The notes under the pieces: generated by a model
Told to the model about the DNA's origin: nothing
What the model saw: the letters and a program-made list of their open reading frames with translations, nothing else
Databases searched by the model: none
From: Amantichitinum ursilacus
GTDB taxonomy: Bacteria > Pseudomonadota > Gammaproteobacteria > Burkholderiales > Chitinibacteraceae
Reading direction: 5' to 3'
Assembly: GCF_001294205.1 (NCBI RefSeq)
Contig: NZ_LAQT01000009.1
Location: 248,001 to 312,000 of the forward strand
DNA: 64,000 nucleotides
Translations under genes and position numbers: made by a program
Shown here: piece by piece, positions 1 through 7,324 of the stretch
Layout of the letters: each line of letters starts with the position of its first letter
How positions within the stretch are numbered: the first letter of the stretch is position 1

Positions 1-596
1 GGCTCCATCACGCGCGCCAGTTGCCGATCCAGCGTGGTGATGCTCACATTCACCGACACCAGGTTGTGCCCCGCCAGTTCCTGCAGTAGATCAATGTCGC
101 GTTCGATCAGTGCATTCTTGGTCAGCATATACACGGGGTGGCGCGCCTCCAGCAGCACTTCCAGAATCGCGCGCGACAGCTTGGCATCGCGCTCCAGTGG
201 CTGATAGGCATCCGTATTCGAGCCCAAACAGAGTGGGGCGGGTTGATAGCCGCGTTGCTGAAAACGCTCGCGCAGCAACTGCGCAGCATTAGGCTTGGCG
301 ATCAGTCTGGTCTCAAAATCGAGGCCCGGACTCATATCCCAGTAGGCGTGGCTGGGGCGCGCAAAGCAATAGATGCAGCCGTGCTCGCAACCTTGATAGG
401 GATTAACCGAGCGATCAAACGGAATATCAGGCGAGGTATTGCGCGTCAGGATATTGCGCGCAGGCAGCCACTGCACGGTGGTGGCGGGGCGGCCCGGTTC
501 TTCTTGCAGCCAGCCGTCATCCTCAGTCTGGTGCGTCTGGCTTTGATAACGATTGTGCGGATTGATGGCGGTGCCGCGGCCGCGCTGGATGCTCAT
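1..596 (-). CDS. PA0069-family radical SAM protein (partial, 3' end outside window)
   Basis: The reading frame starts at the ATG complementary to 594-596 and runs off the left edge without a stop, giving about 198 residues. The radical SAM cluster motif CEHGCIYC lies at residues 70-77 (Cys70, Cys74, Cys77) and binds a 4Fe-4S cluster. The opening MSIQRGRGTAINPHNRY and the following CFARPSHAYWDMSPG are characteristic of the PA0069/Rv2578c-like family, whose members resemble spore photoproduct lyase but whose reaction is not established. No strong ribosome binding site is visible. A nearly perfect palindrome lies 17 bases upstream of the start and may control it. The family call is secure; the function is unknown. 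Confidence 0.85.
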   Translation of the reverse strand, partial: MSIQRGRGTAINPHNRYQSQTHQTEDDGWLQEEPGRPATTVQWLPARNILTRNTSPDIPFDRSVNPYQGCEHGCIYCFARPSHAYWDMSPGLDFETRLIAKPNAAQLLRERFQQRGYQPAPLCLGSNTDAYQPLERDAKLSRAILEVLLEARHPVYMLTKNALIERDIDLLQELAGHNLVSVNVSITTLDRQLARVME

Positions 597-612
597 GACC
601 AGGCCTGCAAGG

Positions 613-634
613 ATATAGAACGATCGTACTATAT
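613..634. promoter_or_regulatory. 22-bp near-perfect palindrome, candidate operator
   Basis: The arms ATATAG and CTATAT flank the self-complementary core ACGATCGT; only one symmetrical base pair is mismatched. It sits just upstream of the radical SAM start and in the bfd-radical SAM divergent intergenic region. The size and symmetry fit a TetR- or GntR-type dimer site. The regulator is unknown. Confidence 0.4.
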
Positions 635-790
635 CATTCGGCCGGGGCATTGCCATGCGCATTTCATGAACGGACCTGTTGCAAATGGTAAGCCGGTTCG
701 TAGAAAGTGTGGCCCGATTAATATAATCGTAATCCGTTTATCGGCAGCAACGGATCCAGTGCTAGATTGAGAATCGTTCTTGCTACATAA

Positions 791-805
791 TGCGAACAGT
801 TCTCA
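791..805. promoter_or_regulatory. Possible Fur-like dyad upstream of bfd
   Basis: TGCGAACAGTTCTCA is an inverted repeat of the 7-1-7 type used by Fur, although it differs from the canonical TGATAAT core. A second partial match, TGAGAATCGTTCTTG, begins about 20 bases upstream. It ends 18 bases before the bfd start. Iron control of bfd by Fur is well known in proteobacteria; here the site is only suggestive. Confidence 0.35.
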
Positions 806-823
806 GTAAACGGCGAATCGTGC

Positions 824-1027
824 ATGTACATCTGCATTTGCAACAGCGTTAACCAGAAAGCCATTCATGCCGCGGTTGAAGACGGCGTGCAGACCTTTGC
901 GCAATTGCAAATGGCCACGCGCGCCGCAACCTGCTGCGGGCAATGCACCAGCTGTGCCAAAGAAGCGCTGTACGAAGCACTCGAAGCCAAAGCCATCCGC
1001 GAATGGGATGAGGCAGAAGCCGCCTGA
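824..1027 (+). CDS. bfd: Bacterioferritin-associated ferredoxin Bfd
   Basis: This 67-residue protein has the Bfd [2Fe-2S] ligand arrangement: Cys4-x-Cys6 at the N-terminus and Cys38-x2-Cys41 about 31 residues later. It belongs to the BFD-like [2Fe-2S] family, which docks on bacterioferritin, passes electrons through its haem and releases stored iron as Fe(II). Its size matches the family. It converges with the two bacterioferritin genes at 1117-2090, which supports the role. A Fur-like dyad lies upstream. The Shine-Dalgarno is weak, but the conserved MYICICN opening fixes the start. Confidence 0.93.
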   Translation: MYICICNSVNQKAIHAAVEDGVQTFAQLQMATRAATCCGQCTSCAKEALYEALEAKAIREWDEAEAA

Positions 1028-1116
1028 GCGCTTTTTACGCGTAGCAGCCTGCCCAGCCTCGGATTCGACCGAAAGCGCGTTCTACCTCTTCCGCGTTGCT
1101 GTCTACAAAATGCCGC

Positions 1117-1605
1117 TTAAGCTGCGGTGCTGTCTTCGCCCAACTGCGATTGCAGATAGTTGCTCAGACCAATCACCCTGATCAGATTCAGCTGCTGTTC
1201 CAGCCAATGCGCATGGTCGACTTCGGTGTCATCGAGCAGGTCGGTCAGCATTTCGCGCGTCACGTAATCCTGTTCTTGCTCCGCAATCGCGATCACGCTC
1301 TTCAGCGCAGCCGCCACGTCGTATTCGGTTTCCAGATCATATTGCAGCATCGTCGGCACGTCGTTACCGATGCGCAGCGGTGTACGCGCAGCCACATTGG
1401 GCGTGCCATTCAGAAACAGAATGCGGGCGATCAGACGGCGTGCGTGGCCAATCTCGTCCTGATGTTCATGCGCGATGCGAGCATACAGGCGCTCAAAGCC
1501 CCAGTTGTGATACATCTCGCTATGCAGAAAGTACTGGTCGATTGAGGTCAGTTCCGCCGCCAACAGGCTGTTCAGGCCATCGATTACATTTTGTTTGCCT
1601 TGCAT
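1117..1605 (-). CDS. bfr: Bacterioferritin, ferroxidase (beta-type) subunit
   Basis: This 162-residue four-helix ferritin-like protein keeps the full dinuclear ferroxidase centre: Glu18, Glu51, His54, Glu94 and the pair Glu128/His131. Tyr25 is also present. The haem-ligating Met52 of classical bacterioferritin is replaced by Ile52 (motif HQDEIGHA). It should therefore oxidise Fe(II) for storage but not bind haem in a homodimer interface. It is the second gene of an operon, 14 bases after the other subunit gene, and is paired with bfd. Two-subunit bacterioferritins with split functions are known in Neisseria and Pseudomonas. I use the symbol bfr without choosing A or B because naming differs between genera. 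Confidence 0.93.
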   Translation of the reverse strand: MQGKQNVIDGLNSLLAAELTSIDQYFLHSEMYHNWGFERLYARIAHEHQDEIGHARRLIARILFLNGTPNVAARTPLRIGNDVPTMLQYDLETEYDVAAALKSVIAIAEQEQDYVTREMLTDLLDDTEVDHAHWLEQQLNLIRVIGLSNYLQSQLGEDSTAA

Positions 1606-1619
1606 GGTGCCTCGCTTGT

Positions 1620-2090
1620 TCAGTCTTCAATCTGCGCTTGCAGATAATTGCCAATGCCCATGGCCGGGATCTGGTCGAGCTGGGTTTCTACCCAATCCAG
1701 GTATTCTTCTTCGTCTTCCAGCAGATCAGTCAGGATGTCGCGGGTGACATAATCCTGCGCGGTTTCTGCGTTTTCTACTGCCTGGCGCAAGACCAACAGA
1801 TGCTCGCCGACCAGCTTCAGATCGCATTCCAGCATTTCCTGCGGGTTTTCGCCGATCAGCAATTTGCCCAGTTGTTGCAGATTGGGCAGGCCTTCCAGAA
1901 ACAGAATGCGTTCGATCAATTTGTCGGCCCGTTTCATGGCGTGGATCGACTCGTGATACACCGCATCATTCAGCCGCTTGAATCCCCAGTTTTTATACAT
2001 GCGCGCATGCAGAAAAAACTGGTTGATGGCGGTAAGTTCGTTCGTCAGCACTGCATTCAGCGCACGTAGAACGATGGGATCACCCTTCAT
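1620..2090 (-). CDS. bfr: Bacterioferritin, haem-binding (alpha-type) subunit lacking the ferroxidase centre
   Basis: This 156-residue bacterioferritin homologue keeps Glu18 and the haem ligand Met52 (motif [10 protein letters not shown]), but the ferroxidase ligands are lost. Position 51 is Ala, position 54 is Arg, position 94 is Val, and the final His is Tyr in the segment EDEEEYLDW. It is therefore the complement of the downstream subunit and probably forms a mixed 24-mer in which it supplies haem for electron entry from Bfd. A strong Shine-Dalgarno (GGAAGGAG) precedes the ATG. It is the first gene of the bfr operon and is divergent from the HisN-like gene. Confidence 0.93.
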   Translation of the reverse strand: MKGDPIVLRALNAVLTNELTAINQFFLHARMYKNWGFKRLNDAVYHESIHAMKRADKLIERILFLEGLPNLQQLGKLLIGENPQEMLECDLKLVGEHLLVLRQAVENAETAQDYVTRDILTDLLEDEEEYLDWVETQLDQIPAMGIGNYLQAQIED

Positions 2091-2216
2091 GGCAGCTCCT
2101 TCCGTGTAAAAACACCGTATTTTATGACAGTTCCGAGCGTACCACTGCGCCTAAATCATCCGTTTCGCAGGTATTGCACGCCGTGCTAGTCTGCTTTCCG
2201 CGTCTTCAACCACTGA

Positions 2217-3005
2217 ATGATTCTCATGACTTTGCCTTCGGACATCTTGCACCTTGCCCACGAGCTCGCCGACCTGTCGGGAGAGATGATCAAACGCTAT
2301 TACCGCCAGCCGTTTGCCATCGACGAAAAAGCCGATGACAGCCCGGTGACCATCGCCGATCGCGAGGCGGAGCGCGTGATGCGCGAGCGCATCAATGCCG
2401 CGCGGCCGCAGGATGGCATCATTGGCGAAGAGCATGGCGAAGAAAATACCGACGCCGAATGGGTGTGGGTGCTTGATCCCATCGACGGCACCAAATCTTT
2501 TACTGTGGGCCGGCCGCTGTTTGTAACGCTGATTGGTCTGCTGCATTTTGGCAAGCCGGTGCTGGGTGTCATCAATCAGCCCATTACGGCTGACCGCTGG
2601 ATCGGCGGCGAGGGCGTACCCACCACGCTCAACGGCCAGCCCGTGCGCGTAAGCGCTGTGGACACGATCAGCGCCGCGCGTATCGGCACCACCGGCCCGG
2701 AATATTTGACCAACGCCTTGGGTGTGTTCAATCAACTGGTAGCGCAATGTCGTTACCCGATTTATGGCGGCGACGGCTTTCTGTATGCCCAGCTGGCTAG
2801 CGGCTGGTTGGACGTGGTGGCAGAAGAGGGCCTCAAGCTGCATGACTTTGCCGCCTTGGCCCCGGTGATTATCGGGGCAGGCGGTGTGATGACCGATTGG
2901 CAAGGTCAGCCGCTGGTGCTGGGCAGCGCCGGTTGTGTGCTGGCCGCGGCGACGCCCGCGTTGCATGCGAGCTTGCTGCCCGCTTTTGCCCGATTGCCTT
3001 TATAA
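2217..3005 (+). CDS. Inositol monophosphatase-family phosphatase, HisN-like histidinol-phosphatase
   Basis: This 262-residue member of the IMPase superfamily carries the Mg-binding motifs GEEHGE near residue 65 and WVLDPIDGTKSF near residue 82, plus a late metal-binding segment, EEGLKLHDFAALAPV. The wording after the DPIDGT motif (LFVTLIGLLHFGKPVLGVINQPI, with RWIGG following) resembles HisN-type histidinol-phosphatases more than SuhB or CysQ, so histidine biosynthesis is the best guess. Related enzymes also act on 3',5'-bisphosphonucleotides or inositol phosphate. ATGs at 2217 and 2226 are both possible starts; neither has a clear ribosome site. It is followed 35 bases later by the DUF3460 gene. 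Confidence 0.85.
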   Translation: MILMTLPSDILHLAHELADLSGEMIKRYYRQPFAIDEKADDSPVTIADREAERVMRERINAARPQDGIIGEEHGEENTDAEWVWVLDPIDGTKSFTVGRPLFVTLIGLLHFGKPVLGVINQPITADRWIGGEGVPTTLNGQPVRVSAVDTISAARIGTTGPEYLTNALGVFNQLVAQCRYPIYGGDGFLYAQLASGWLDVVAEEGLKLHDFAALAPVIIGAGGVMTDWQGQPLVLGSAGCVLAAATPALHASLLPAFARLPL

Positions 3006-3040
3006 TGGCGCTTATTCCGGTTTAACGAACACAGACGATC

Positions 3041-3238
3041 ATGGCTCAAGACATCAACTACGTTTCTGATTTCACCAAATTCATGCAAGGTTTTCTGGAA
3101 GAAAACAAAGACGTGGCCGAAGGTCAGATCGAAGGCCGCGCGCTGCTGTGGGACAAGCAGCCCATCAACCTGGACGAGCGCGATCGCGAATCCGCCTCCA
3201 ATGTAAAGATGAAACCGTATCCGTATTCGCTGGATTGA
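3041..3238 (+). CDS. DUF3460 family protein
   Basis: This 65-residue soluble protein has the DUF3460 pattern: an SDFTKFMQGFLEEN helix, then GRALLWDKQPINLDE, and a basic end rich in Pro and Tyr. The family is small and largely betaproteobacterial, with no assigned function. It lies 35 bases after the HisN-like phosphatase gene and is closed by a strong terminator at 3281. No catalytic residues or membrane segments are visible. Confidence 0.85.
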   Translation: MAQDINYVSDFTKFMQGFLEENKDVAEGQIEGRALLWDKQPINLDERDRESASNVKMKPYPYSLD

Positions 3239-3280
3239 TCATTTGTCCGCGCGAACCTGATTTCGCTGCGCTAGCACACC

Positions 3281-3307
3281 AACAGGCCGGTTAATCCGGC
3301 CTGTTTT
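3281..3307 (+). terminator. Rho-independent terminator after the DUF3460 gene
   Basis: A perfect 10-bp stem, AACAGGCCGG paired with CCGGCCTGTT, has a 5-base loop and runs into TTTTG. It separates the HisN/DUF3460 unit from purT. Confidence 0.8.
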
Positions 3308-3434
3308 GCATGGCGCGGTGCGCAAGCGTGGTTAGATTACAACGCCAGCCGCATCTGTCGAGCGGGCGCTGGGCGCGGCGGGGTGACGTGGTAAGATGCC
3401 GCCCTTTAAAAGCTAGCCGCCTCTGGAGTTCATC

Positions 3435-4649
3435 ATGCGTATCGGTACGCCGCTGTCTGCTTCCGCCACCAAAGTCATGCTGCTGGGCAGCGGGGAATTG
3501 GGTAAGGAAGTCATCATCGCCCTGCAACGTCTGGGTGTCGAAGTGATTGCCGTCGACCGCTACGCCGATGCGCCCGGCATGCAGGTGGCGCATCGCAGCC
3601 ACGTCATCAACATGGCCGATCCCGTCGCTTTGCGCGCGCTGGTCGAGCAAGAAAAGCCGCATCTGATCGTGCCGGAAATCGAGGCCATCGCCACCGAAGA
3701 GCTGCTGCGGATCGAGGCCGACAAGGTCGCCGAAGTCATCCCCACCGCACGCGCCACCAATCTGACCATGAACCGCGAAGGCATCCGTCGCCTGGCTGCC
3801 GAAACGCTGGGTCTGGCAACGTCGCCCTATCAATTTGCCGAAACGCTGGAAGAGCTGCGCGCTGCCATCGCGAAAATCGGCTATCCGTGCCTGGTCAAGC
3901 CAGTGATGTCGTCGTCGGGCAAGGGCCAGTCCACGCTGCGCTCCGAGGCCGATGTCGAAGCGGCCTGGAACTACGCCGCCAGCGGTGGCCGTGTTAACTC
4001 GGGCAAGGTCATCGTCGAAGGCTTTATCGATTTTGATTACGAAATCACGCTGCTCACCGTGCGCGCAGTCGGCGCTTCGGGCCAGGTAGAAACGTATTTC
4101 TGCGACCCGATTGGCCACGTGCAAGTAAAGGGCGATTACGTCGAGAGCTGGCAGCCGCAAGCAATGAGCCCGGCCGCTTTGCAAAGCGCGCGCGACATTG
4201 CCGCCAAAGTGACCGGCGATCTAGGCGGTCGCGGCTTGTTTGGCGTTGAGCTGTTCGTAAAGGGCGACAAGGTGTGGTTCTCCGAAGTGAGCCCGCGCCC
4301 GCACGATACCGGCCTGGTTACGCTGATGTCGCAACGCTTCTCCGAATTTGAATTGCATGCCCGCGCCATTCTTGGTCTGCCGGTCGATACCGGCATGCGC
4401 GAGCCGGGCGCCAGCGCGGTTATTTATGGCGGCATGAATGAAACCGGCATCGCCTTTGAAGGCGTTAAAGAAGCGCTGTCATTGCCGCGCATCGACCTGC
4501 GTTTGTTTGGCAAGCCCGAAGCGTTCGAACGCCGTCGCATGGGCGTCGCCCTGGCCGCCGGTGACGACACCGGTATTGCCCGCGAACGTGCTAAACACGC
4601 CGCCAGCCTGGTCCGCCCGGTGAAGGGTGACGCCGGCAAGGGCGAATAA
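3435..4649 (+). CDS. purT: Formate-dependent phosphoribosylglycinamide formyltransferase (GAR transformylase 2)
   Basis: This 404-residue ATP-grasp enzyme makes formyl-GAR from GAR, formate and ATP in de novo purine synthesis. The opening [20 protein letters not shown] is typical of PurT, with a glycine-rich preATP-grasp loop (GSGELGKE) near residue 18. The ATP-grasp body includes [12 protein letters not shown] near residue 155 and ends with the metal-binding [12 protein letters not shown] region near residue 285. Length is close to the E. coli enzyme (392). A TGGAG ribosome site precedes the ATG. The truncated haemoglobin gene begins 2 bases after the stop, so the two are probably co-translated. 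Confidence 0.96.
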   Translation: MRIGTPLSASATKVMLLGSGELGKEVIIALQRLGVEVIAVDRYADAPGMQVAHRSHVINMADPVALRALVEQEKPHLIVPEIEAIATEELLRIEADKVAEVIPTARATNLTMNREGIRRLAAETLGLATSPYQFAETLEELRAAIAKIGYPCLVKPVMSSSGKGQSTLRSEADVEAAWNYAASGGRVNSGKVIVEGFIDFDYEITLLTVRAVGASGQVETYFCDPIGHVQVKGDYVESWQPQAMSPAALQSARDIAAKVTGDLGGRGLFGVELFVKGDKVWFSEVSPRPHDTGLVTLMSQRFSEFELHARAILGLPVDTGMREPGASAVIYGGMNETGIAFEGVKEALSLPRIDLRLFGKPEAFERRRMGVALAAGDDTGIARERAKHAASLVRPVKGDAGKGE

Positions 4650-4651
4650 GC

Positions 4652-5056
4652 ATGGGCGATCAGATCGATCCGGCGCTGCAACAACTCACGCCGTTTCAAA
4701 TGCTCGGTGGCGACGCGGTGCTGCGCAAGCTGGTGGATCGTTTCTACGATCTGATGGCCAGCGATACGCGCACTGCCACGCTGCACGCCATGCATAGCGC
4801 TGACACCACCTTGATCCGGCAGAAACTGTTTGAATTTCTGTCCGGTTGGCTCGGCGGCCCGTCCTTGTATATCGAGAAATACGGCCATCCGATGTTGCGC
4901 GCGCGGCATTTGCCTTTTGCGGTGGATGAAGACGCGCGCGATCAATGGCTATTGTGTATGTACACCGCCATGGATGAACTGCATCTCGATCCTGCCCTGC
5001 GCGACCATCTCGAAGACGCATTCTTCCGTACCGCAGATTTCATGCGTAATCGTTAA
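4652..5056 (+). CDS. Group II truncated haemoglobin
   Basis: This 134-residue globin has the group II (trHbO-type) signature: TPFQMLGG at the start, LVDRFYDLM with the B10 Tyr, FLSGWLGGP, GHPMLRARHLPF containing the proximal His, and RDQWLLCM with the conserved Trp at position G8. Such proteins bind O2, NO or peroxide and are linked to oxidative and nitrosative stress. The gene follows purT by 2 bases and ends before a bidirectional terminator. A purine link is not obvious; the coupling may be positional only. Confidence 0.92.
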   Translation: MGDQIDPALQQLTPFQMLGGDAVLRKLVDRFYDLMASDTRTATLHAMHSADTTLIRQKLFEFLSGWLGGPSLYIEKYGHPMLRARHLPFAVDEDARDQWLLCMYTAMDELHLDPALRDHLEDAFFRTADFMRNR

Positions 5057-5084
5057 TTAAACCGCGCTGCGGCCGTGATCATAA

Positions 5085-5108
5085 AAAACGCCCGTAATTG
5101 GGCGTTTT
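5085..5108. terminator. Bidirectional terminator between the globin and the response regulator
   Basis: AAAACGCCC pairs with GGGCGTTTT across a 6-base loop, with A-rich and T-rich flanks. It can end transcription from both the plus-strand globin and the minus-strand regulator. Confidence 0.8.
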
Positions 5109-5125
5109 GTCTTGCCAGGCTGCGC

Positions 5126-5779
5126 TTAAACGATCAGGTGCAGTTCACGCGCCAACTGGAATAATTCCATGTCATTGCGTGCGCCGATTTTCTCCATGGC
5201 CGATTTCTTCTGATGGCTGATGGTTTTAACGCTGCGGTTTAACTGCTGTGCAATCTCGGTAATACAGCGACCCGCAGAATACAGGCGCATTACCTCCAAC
5301 TCGCGCTGACTTAATGCGCGCAAACCACCAATTTCTTCATCGGGCATCTGGCCCGCCAATGCACGCGCTTCCAATACACTGCGGCCCAGATATTGCCTGC
5401 CCACCATCACCGCCTGAATGGCCTCGGCGATATCGGCCAGATCATCTTGTTTATTCATCACACCATCTGCGCCCGACTTAAGCATGCTTTCTACAAACGC
5501 CACGTTATCGAGCATGGTCAGGATAATCAGTTTGCAATGCGGGGCCAGACGCCGGATATGGCGAAACAGAATCAGCCCGTCCGGCGTGTCTTCGCCGGGC
5601 ATGGAATAATCACTGACTATAAGGTCCGGCATATCTTCATGCAGCATTTGCAGTAATTGACGGCCATCGTGCGCTTTACCCACAAGGCGCACGAACGGGA
5701 TTCTGGCCAGGGTCTGTTCAAGGCCCAACAGCACAATCGGATGATCATCAGCGATTAACACTTTAAGACTGGATTGCAT
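5126..5779 (-). CDS. NarL/RcsB-like response regulator
   Basis: This 217-residue regulator has a receiver domain (acidic pair Asp11-Asp12, phosphoacceptor Asp57 in IVSDYSMPG, Lys in the MNKQDD segment) and a C-terminal LuxR-type helix-turn-helix. The DNA-binding part (residues about 155-205, with EIAQQLNRSVKTISHQKKSA) is strikingly like RcsB, as is the N-terminal ADDHPIVLLG. No histidine kinase is adjacent, so it is an orphan here. RcsB relatives control surface polysaccharide and motility genes, but the targets of this one cannot be read from the sequence. The start is the ATG at 5779. Confidence 0.88.
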   Translation of the reverse strand: MQSSLKVLIADDHPIVLLGLEQTLARIPFVRLVGKAHDGRQLLQMLHEDMPDLIVSDYSMPGEDTPDGLILFRHIRRLAPHCKLIILTMLDNVAFVESMLKSGADGVMNKQDDLADIAEAIQAVMVGRQYLGRSVLEARALAGQMPDEEIGGLRALSQRELEVMRLYSAGRCITEIAQQLNRSVKTISHQKKSAMEKIGARNDMELFQLARELHLIV

Positions 5780-6130
5780 AATAAGAACCTGTTCCTTTAG
5801 TTTATAAAAGGCGGGTCGCCTGCTTATGCGCTAATAGGGGGATATTAAAGCAACTGAGGCGTTTGGGCTAATCGCCGCGCCATGATTGAGTGGGCGCAAT
5901 TCAGGCAAAATTAGATTTCTATTTTTGTAATTGCATTCAAATATTGATTTTGATTTATTAATTAATTCGATAATCGCGCGTTTTGCTTTCAACGTATCTG
6001 CCCACCTCAGCTTGCCCCGCGTTGCAGCGTTAATGCTTGATTGTTAAGGCGCATAGCCCCATCTGCGCTAAAATCCACCGCTGGCGCCATCGCGCACGCG
6101 GTACTTCTTACACTTTTCCGGTAATTGCAA
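5780..6130. other. Intergenic region between divergent regulator and apbC
   Basis: This 351-base stretch holds no convincing gene. Its centre (about 5900-5990) is clearly more AT-rich than the surroundings, with TTTATTAATTAATTCG-like tracts. It must hold the promoters of the response regulator (minus) and apbC (plus). A TAAAAT hexamer lies at 6069-6074, but I found no well-spaced -35 partner. Confidence 0.5.
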
Positions 6131-7219
6131 ATGTCTGATCTGAACACCCTGCAGGCCACGCTCAGCGCGTTGATCGACCCGAACACGGGCAAAGACTTCA
6201 TGTCCACGCGCAGCGTTAAAAACCTGCGTCTCGAAAACGGCGTGGCCAGCATGGACGTGGTGTTGGGTTATCCGGCGCAATCGCAAACCGGCGTGATCCA
6301 GCAACAGATCGAAACCGCCTTGCGCAACCTGCCGGGCATAGCCAGCACCGATATACGCGTCAGCTGGCAAATCGTGTCGCATTCGGCCCAACGCGGCGTG
6401 GCGCTACTGCCTGGCGTCAAGAACATCATTGCGGTGGCCAGTGGCAAGGGCGGTGTGGGTAAATCCACCACGGCGGTCAATCTGGCGCTGGCCTTGTCGG
6501 CAGAGGGCGCGCGTGTGGGTTTGCTTGATGCCGATATCTACGGCCCGTCGCAACCCACCATGATGGGCGTGGCCGATCAGCGCCCCAGCTCGCCTGATAA
6601 CAAACACATCGAGCCCATCATCAGCCACGGCGTGCAAACCATGTCGATCGGTTTTCTGATCGATACCGAGCAACCCATGGTGTGGCGCGGTCCGATGGTG
6701 ACGCAGGCGCTGCAACAGTTGCTGAATGACACGCTGTGGCAAGACCTTGATTACCTGATTATCGATCTGCCGCCGGGCACCGGCGATATTCAGCTGACGC
6801 TGTCGCAAAAGGTGCCGTTGACCGGCGCAGTGATCGTGACCACGCCGCAAGACATTGCGCTGCTGGACGCGCGCAAGGGCCTGAAGATGTTCGAGAAGGT
6901 GGGCGTGCCCATCCTCGGCATCGTCGAAAATATGTCGGTGCACATCTGCAGCAACTGCGGCCATGCCGAGCCCATTTTTGGCGAAGGCGGCGGTGCCGCC
7001 ATGTGCGCGGACTATGGCGTCGACCTGCTGGGTCAATTGCCGCTGGCATTATCGATCCGGCAGCACGCCGACGCTGGCAAACCCAGCGTGGTGGCGGAAC
7101 CCGGCGGCCAGGTGGCGCAGATCTATCAATCGATCGCGCGCAAAGTGGCGGCCAAGGTGGCGCTGCGTGCGCAGGACTTCTCGGCAAAATTCCCCAAAAT
7201 CGTGATTCAGAACGACTAA
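6131..7219 (+). CDS. apbC: Iron-sulfur cluster carrier protein ApbC (Mrp/NBP35 family)
   Basis: This 362-residue protein has an N-terminal MIP18/DUF59-like domain (residues about 5-85) followed by a ParA/MinD-type ATPase. The P-loop GKGGVGKST is at about 105-113, the LDADIYGPS switch near 132-140, and a CxxC pair (CSNCGH) near 273-276 that holds a bridging 4Fe-4S cluster between monomers. It delivers Fe-S clusters to apoproteins. The ATG at 6131 is preferred over the in-frame TTG at 6125 because only it starts the usual short leader. A stem-loop follows before smc. Confidence 0.94.
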   Translation: MSDLNTLQATLSALIDPNTGKDFMSTRSVKNLRLENGVASMDVVLGYPAQSQTGVIQQQIETALRNLPGIASTDIRVSWQIVSHSAQRGVALLPGVKNIIAVASGKGGVGKSTTAVNLALALSAEGARVGLLDADIYGPSQPTMMGVADQRPSSPDNKHIEPIISHGVQTMSIGFLIDTEQPMVWRGPMVTQALQQLLNDTLWQDLDYLIIDLPPGTGDIQLTLSQKVPLTGAVIVTTPQDIALLDARKGLKMFEKVGVPILGIVENMSVHICSNCGHAEPIFGEGGGAAMCADYGVDLLGQLPLALSIRQHADAGKPSVVAEPGGQVAQIYQSIARKVAAKVALRAQDFSAKFPKIVIQND

Positions 7220-7242
7220 GCGCCAAGGGCGCATTACCCTGA

Positions 7243-7277
7243 CCCGCCGCGCGCAGCAGGCTGTTGCGCGCGGCGGG
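7243..7277 (+). terminator. Stem-loop between apbC and smc, possible terminator
   Basis: A 13-bp perfect stem (CCCGCCGCGCGCA and its complement) with a 9-base loop lies between apbC and smc. The following tract is TCTGC, not a run of T, so it may act as an attenuator or a Rho-aided end. Confidence 0.45.
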
Positions 7278-7324
7278 TCTGCTACACTTGCCGCTTTCCT
7301 GCCACCCCAACTGACAATCTCGCC

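Noticed and set aside
138-770. A plus-strand 210-codon frame over the left edge
   Set aside because: It is the complement of the radical SAM gene, whose CxxxCxxC motif is unmistakable on the minus strand.
6125-6130. TTG at 6125 as the apbC start
   Set aside because: It adds only two codons before an ATG and has no better ribosome site.
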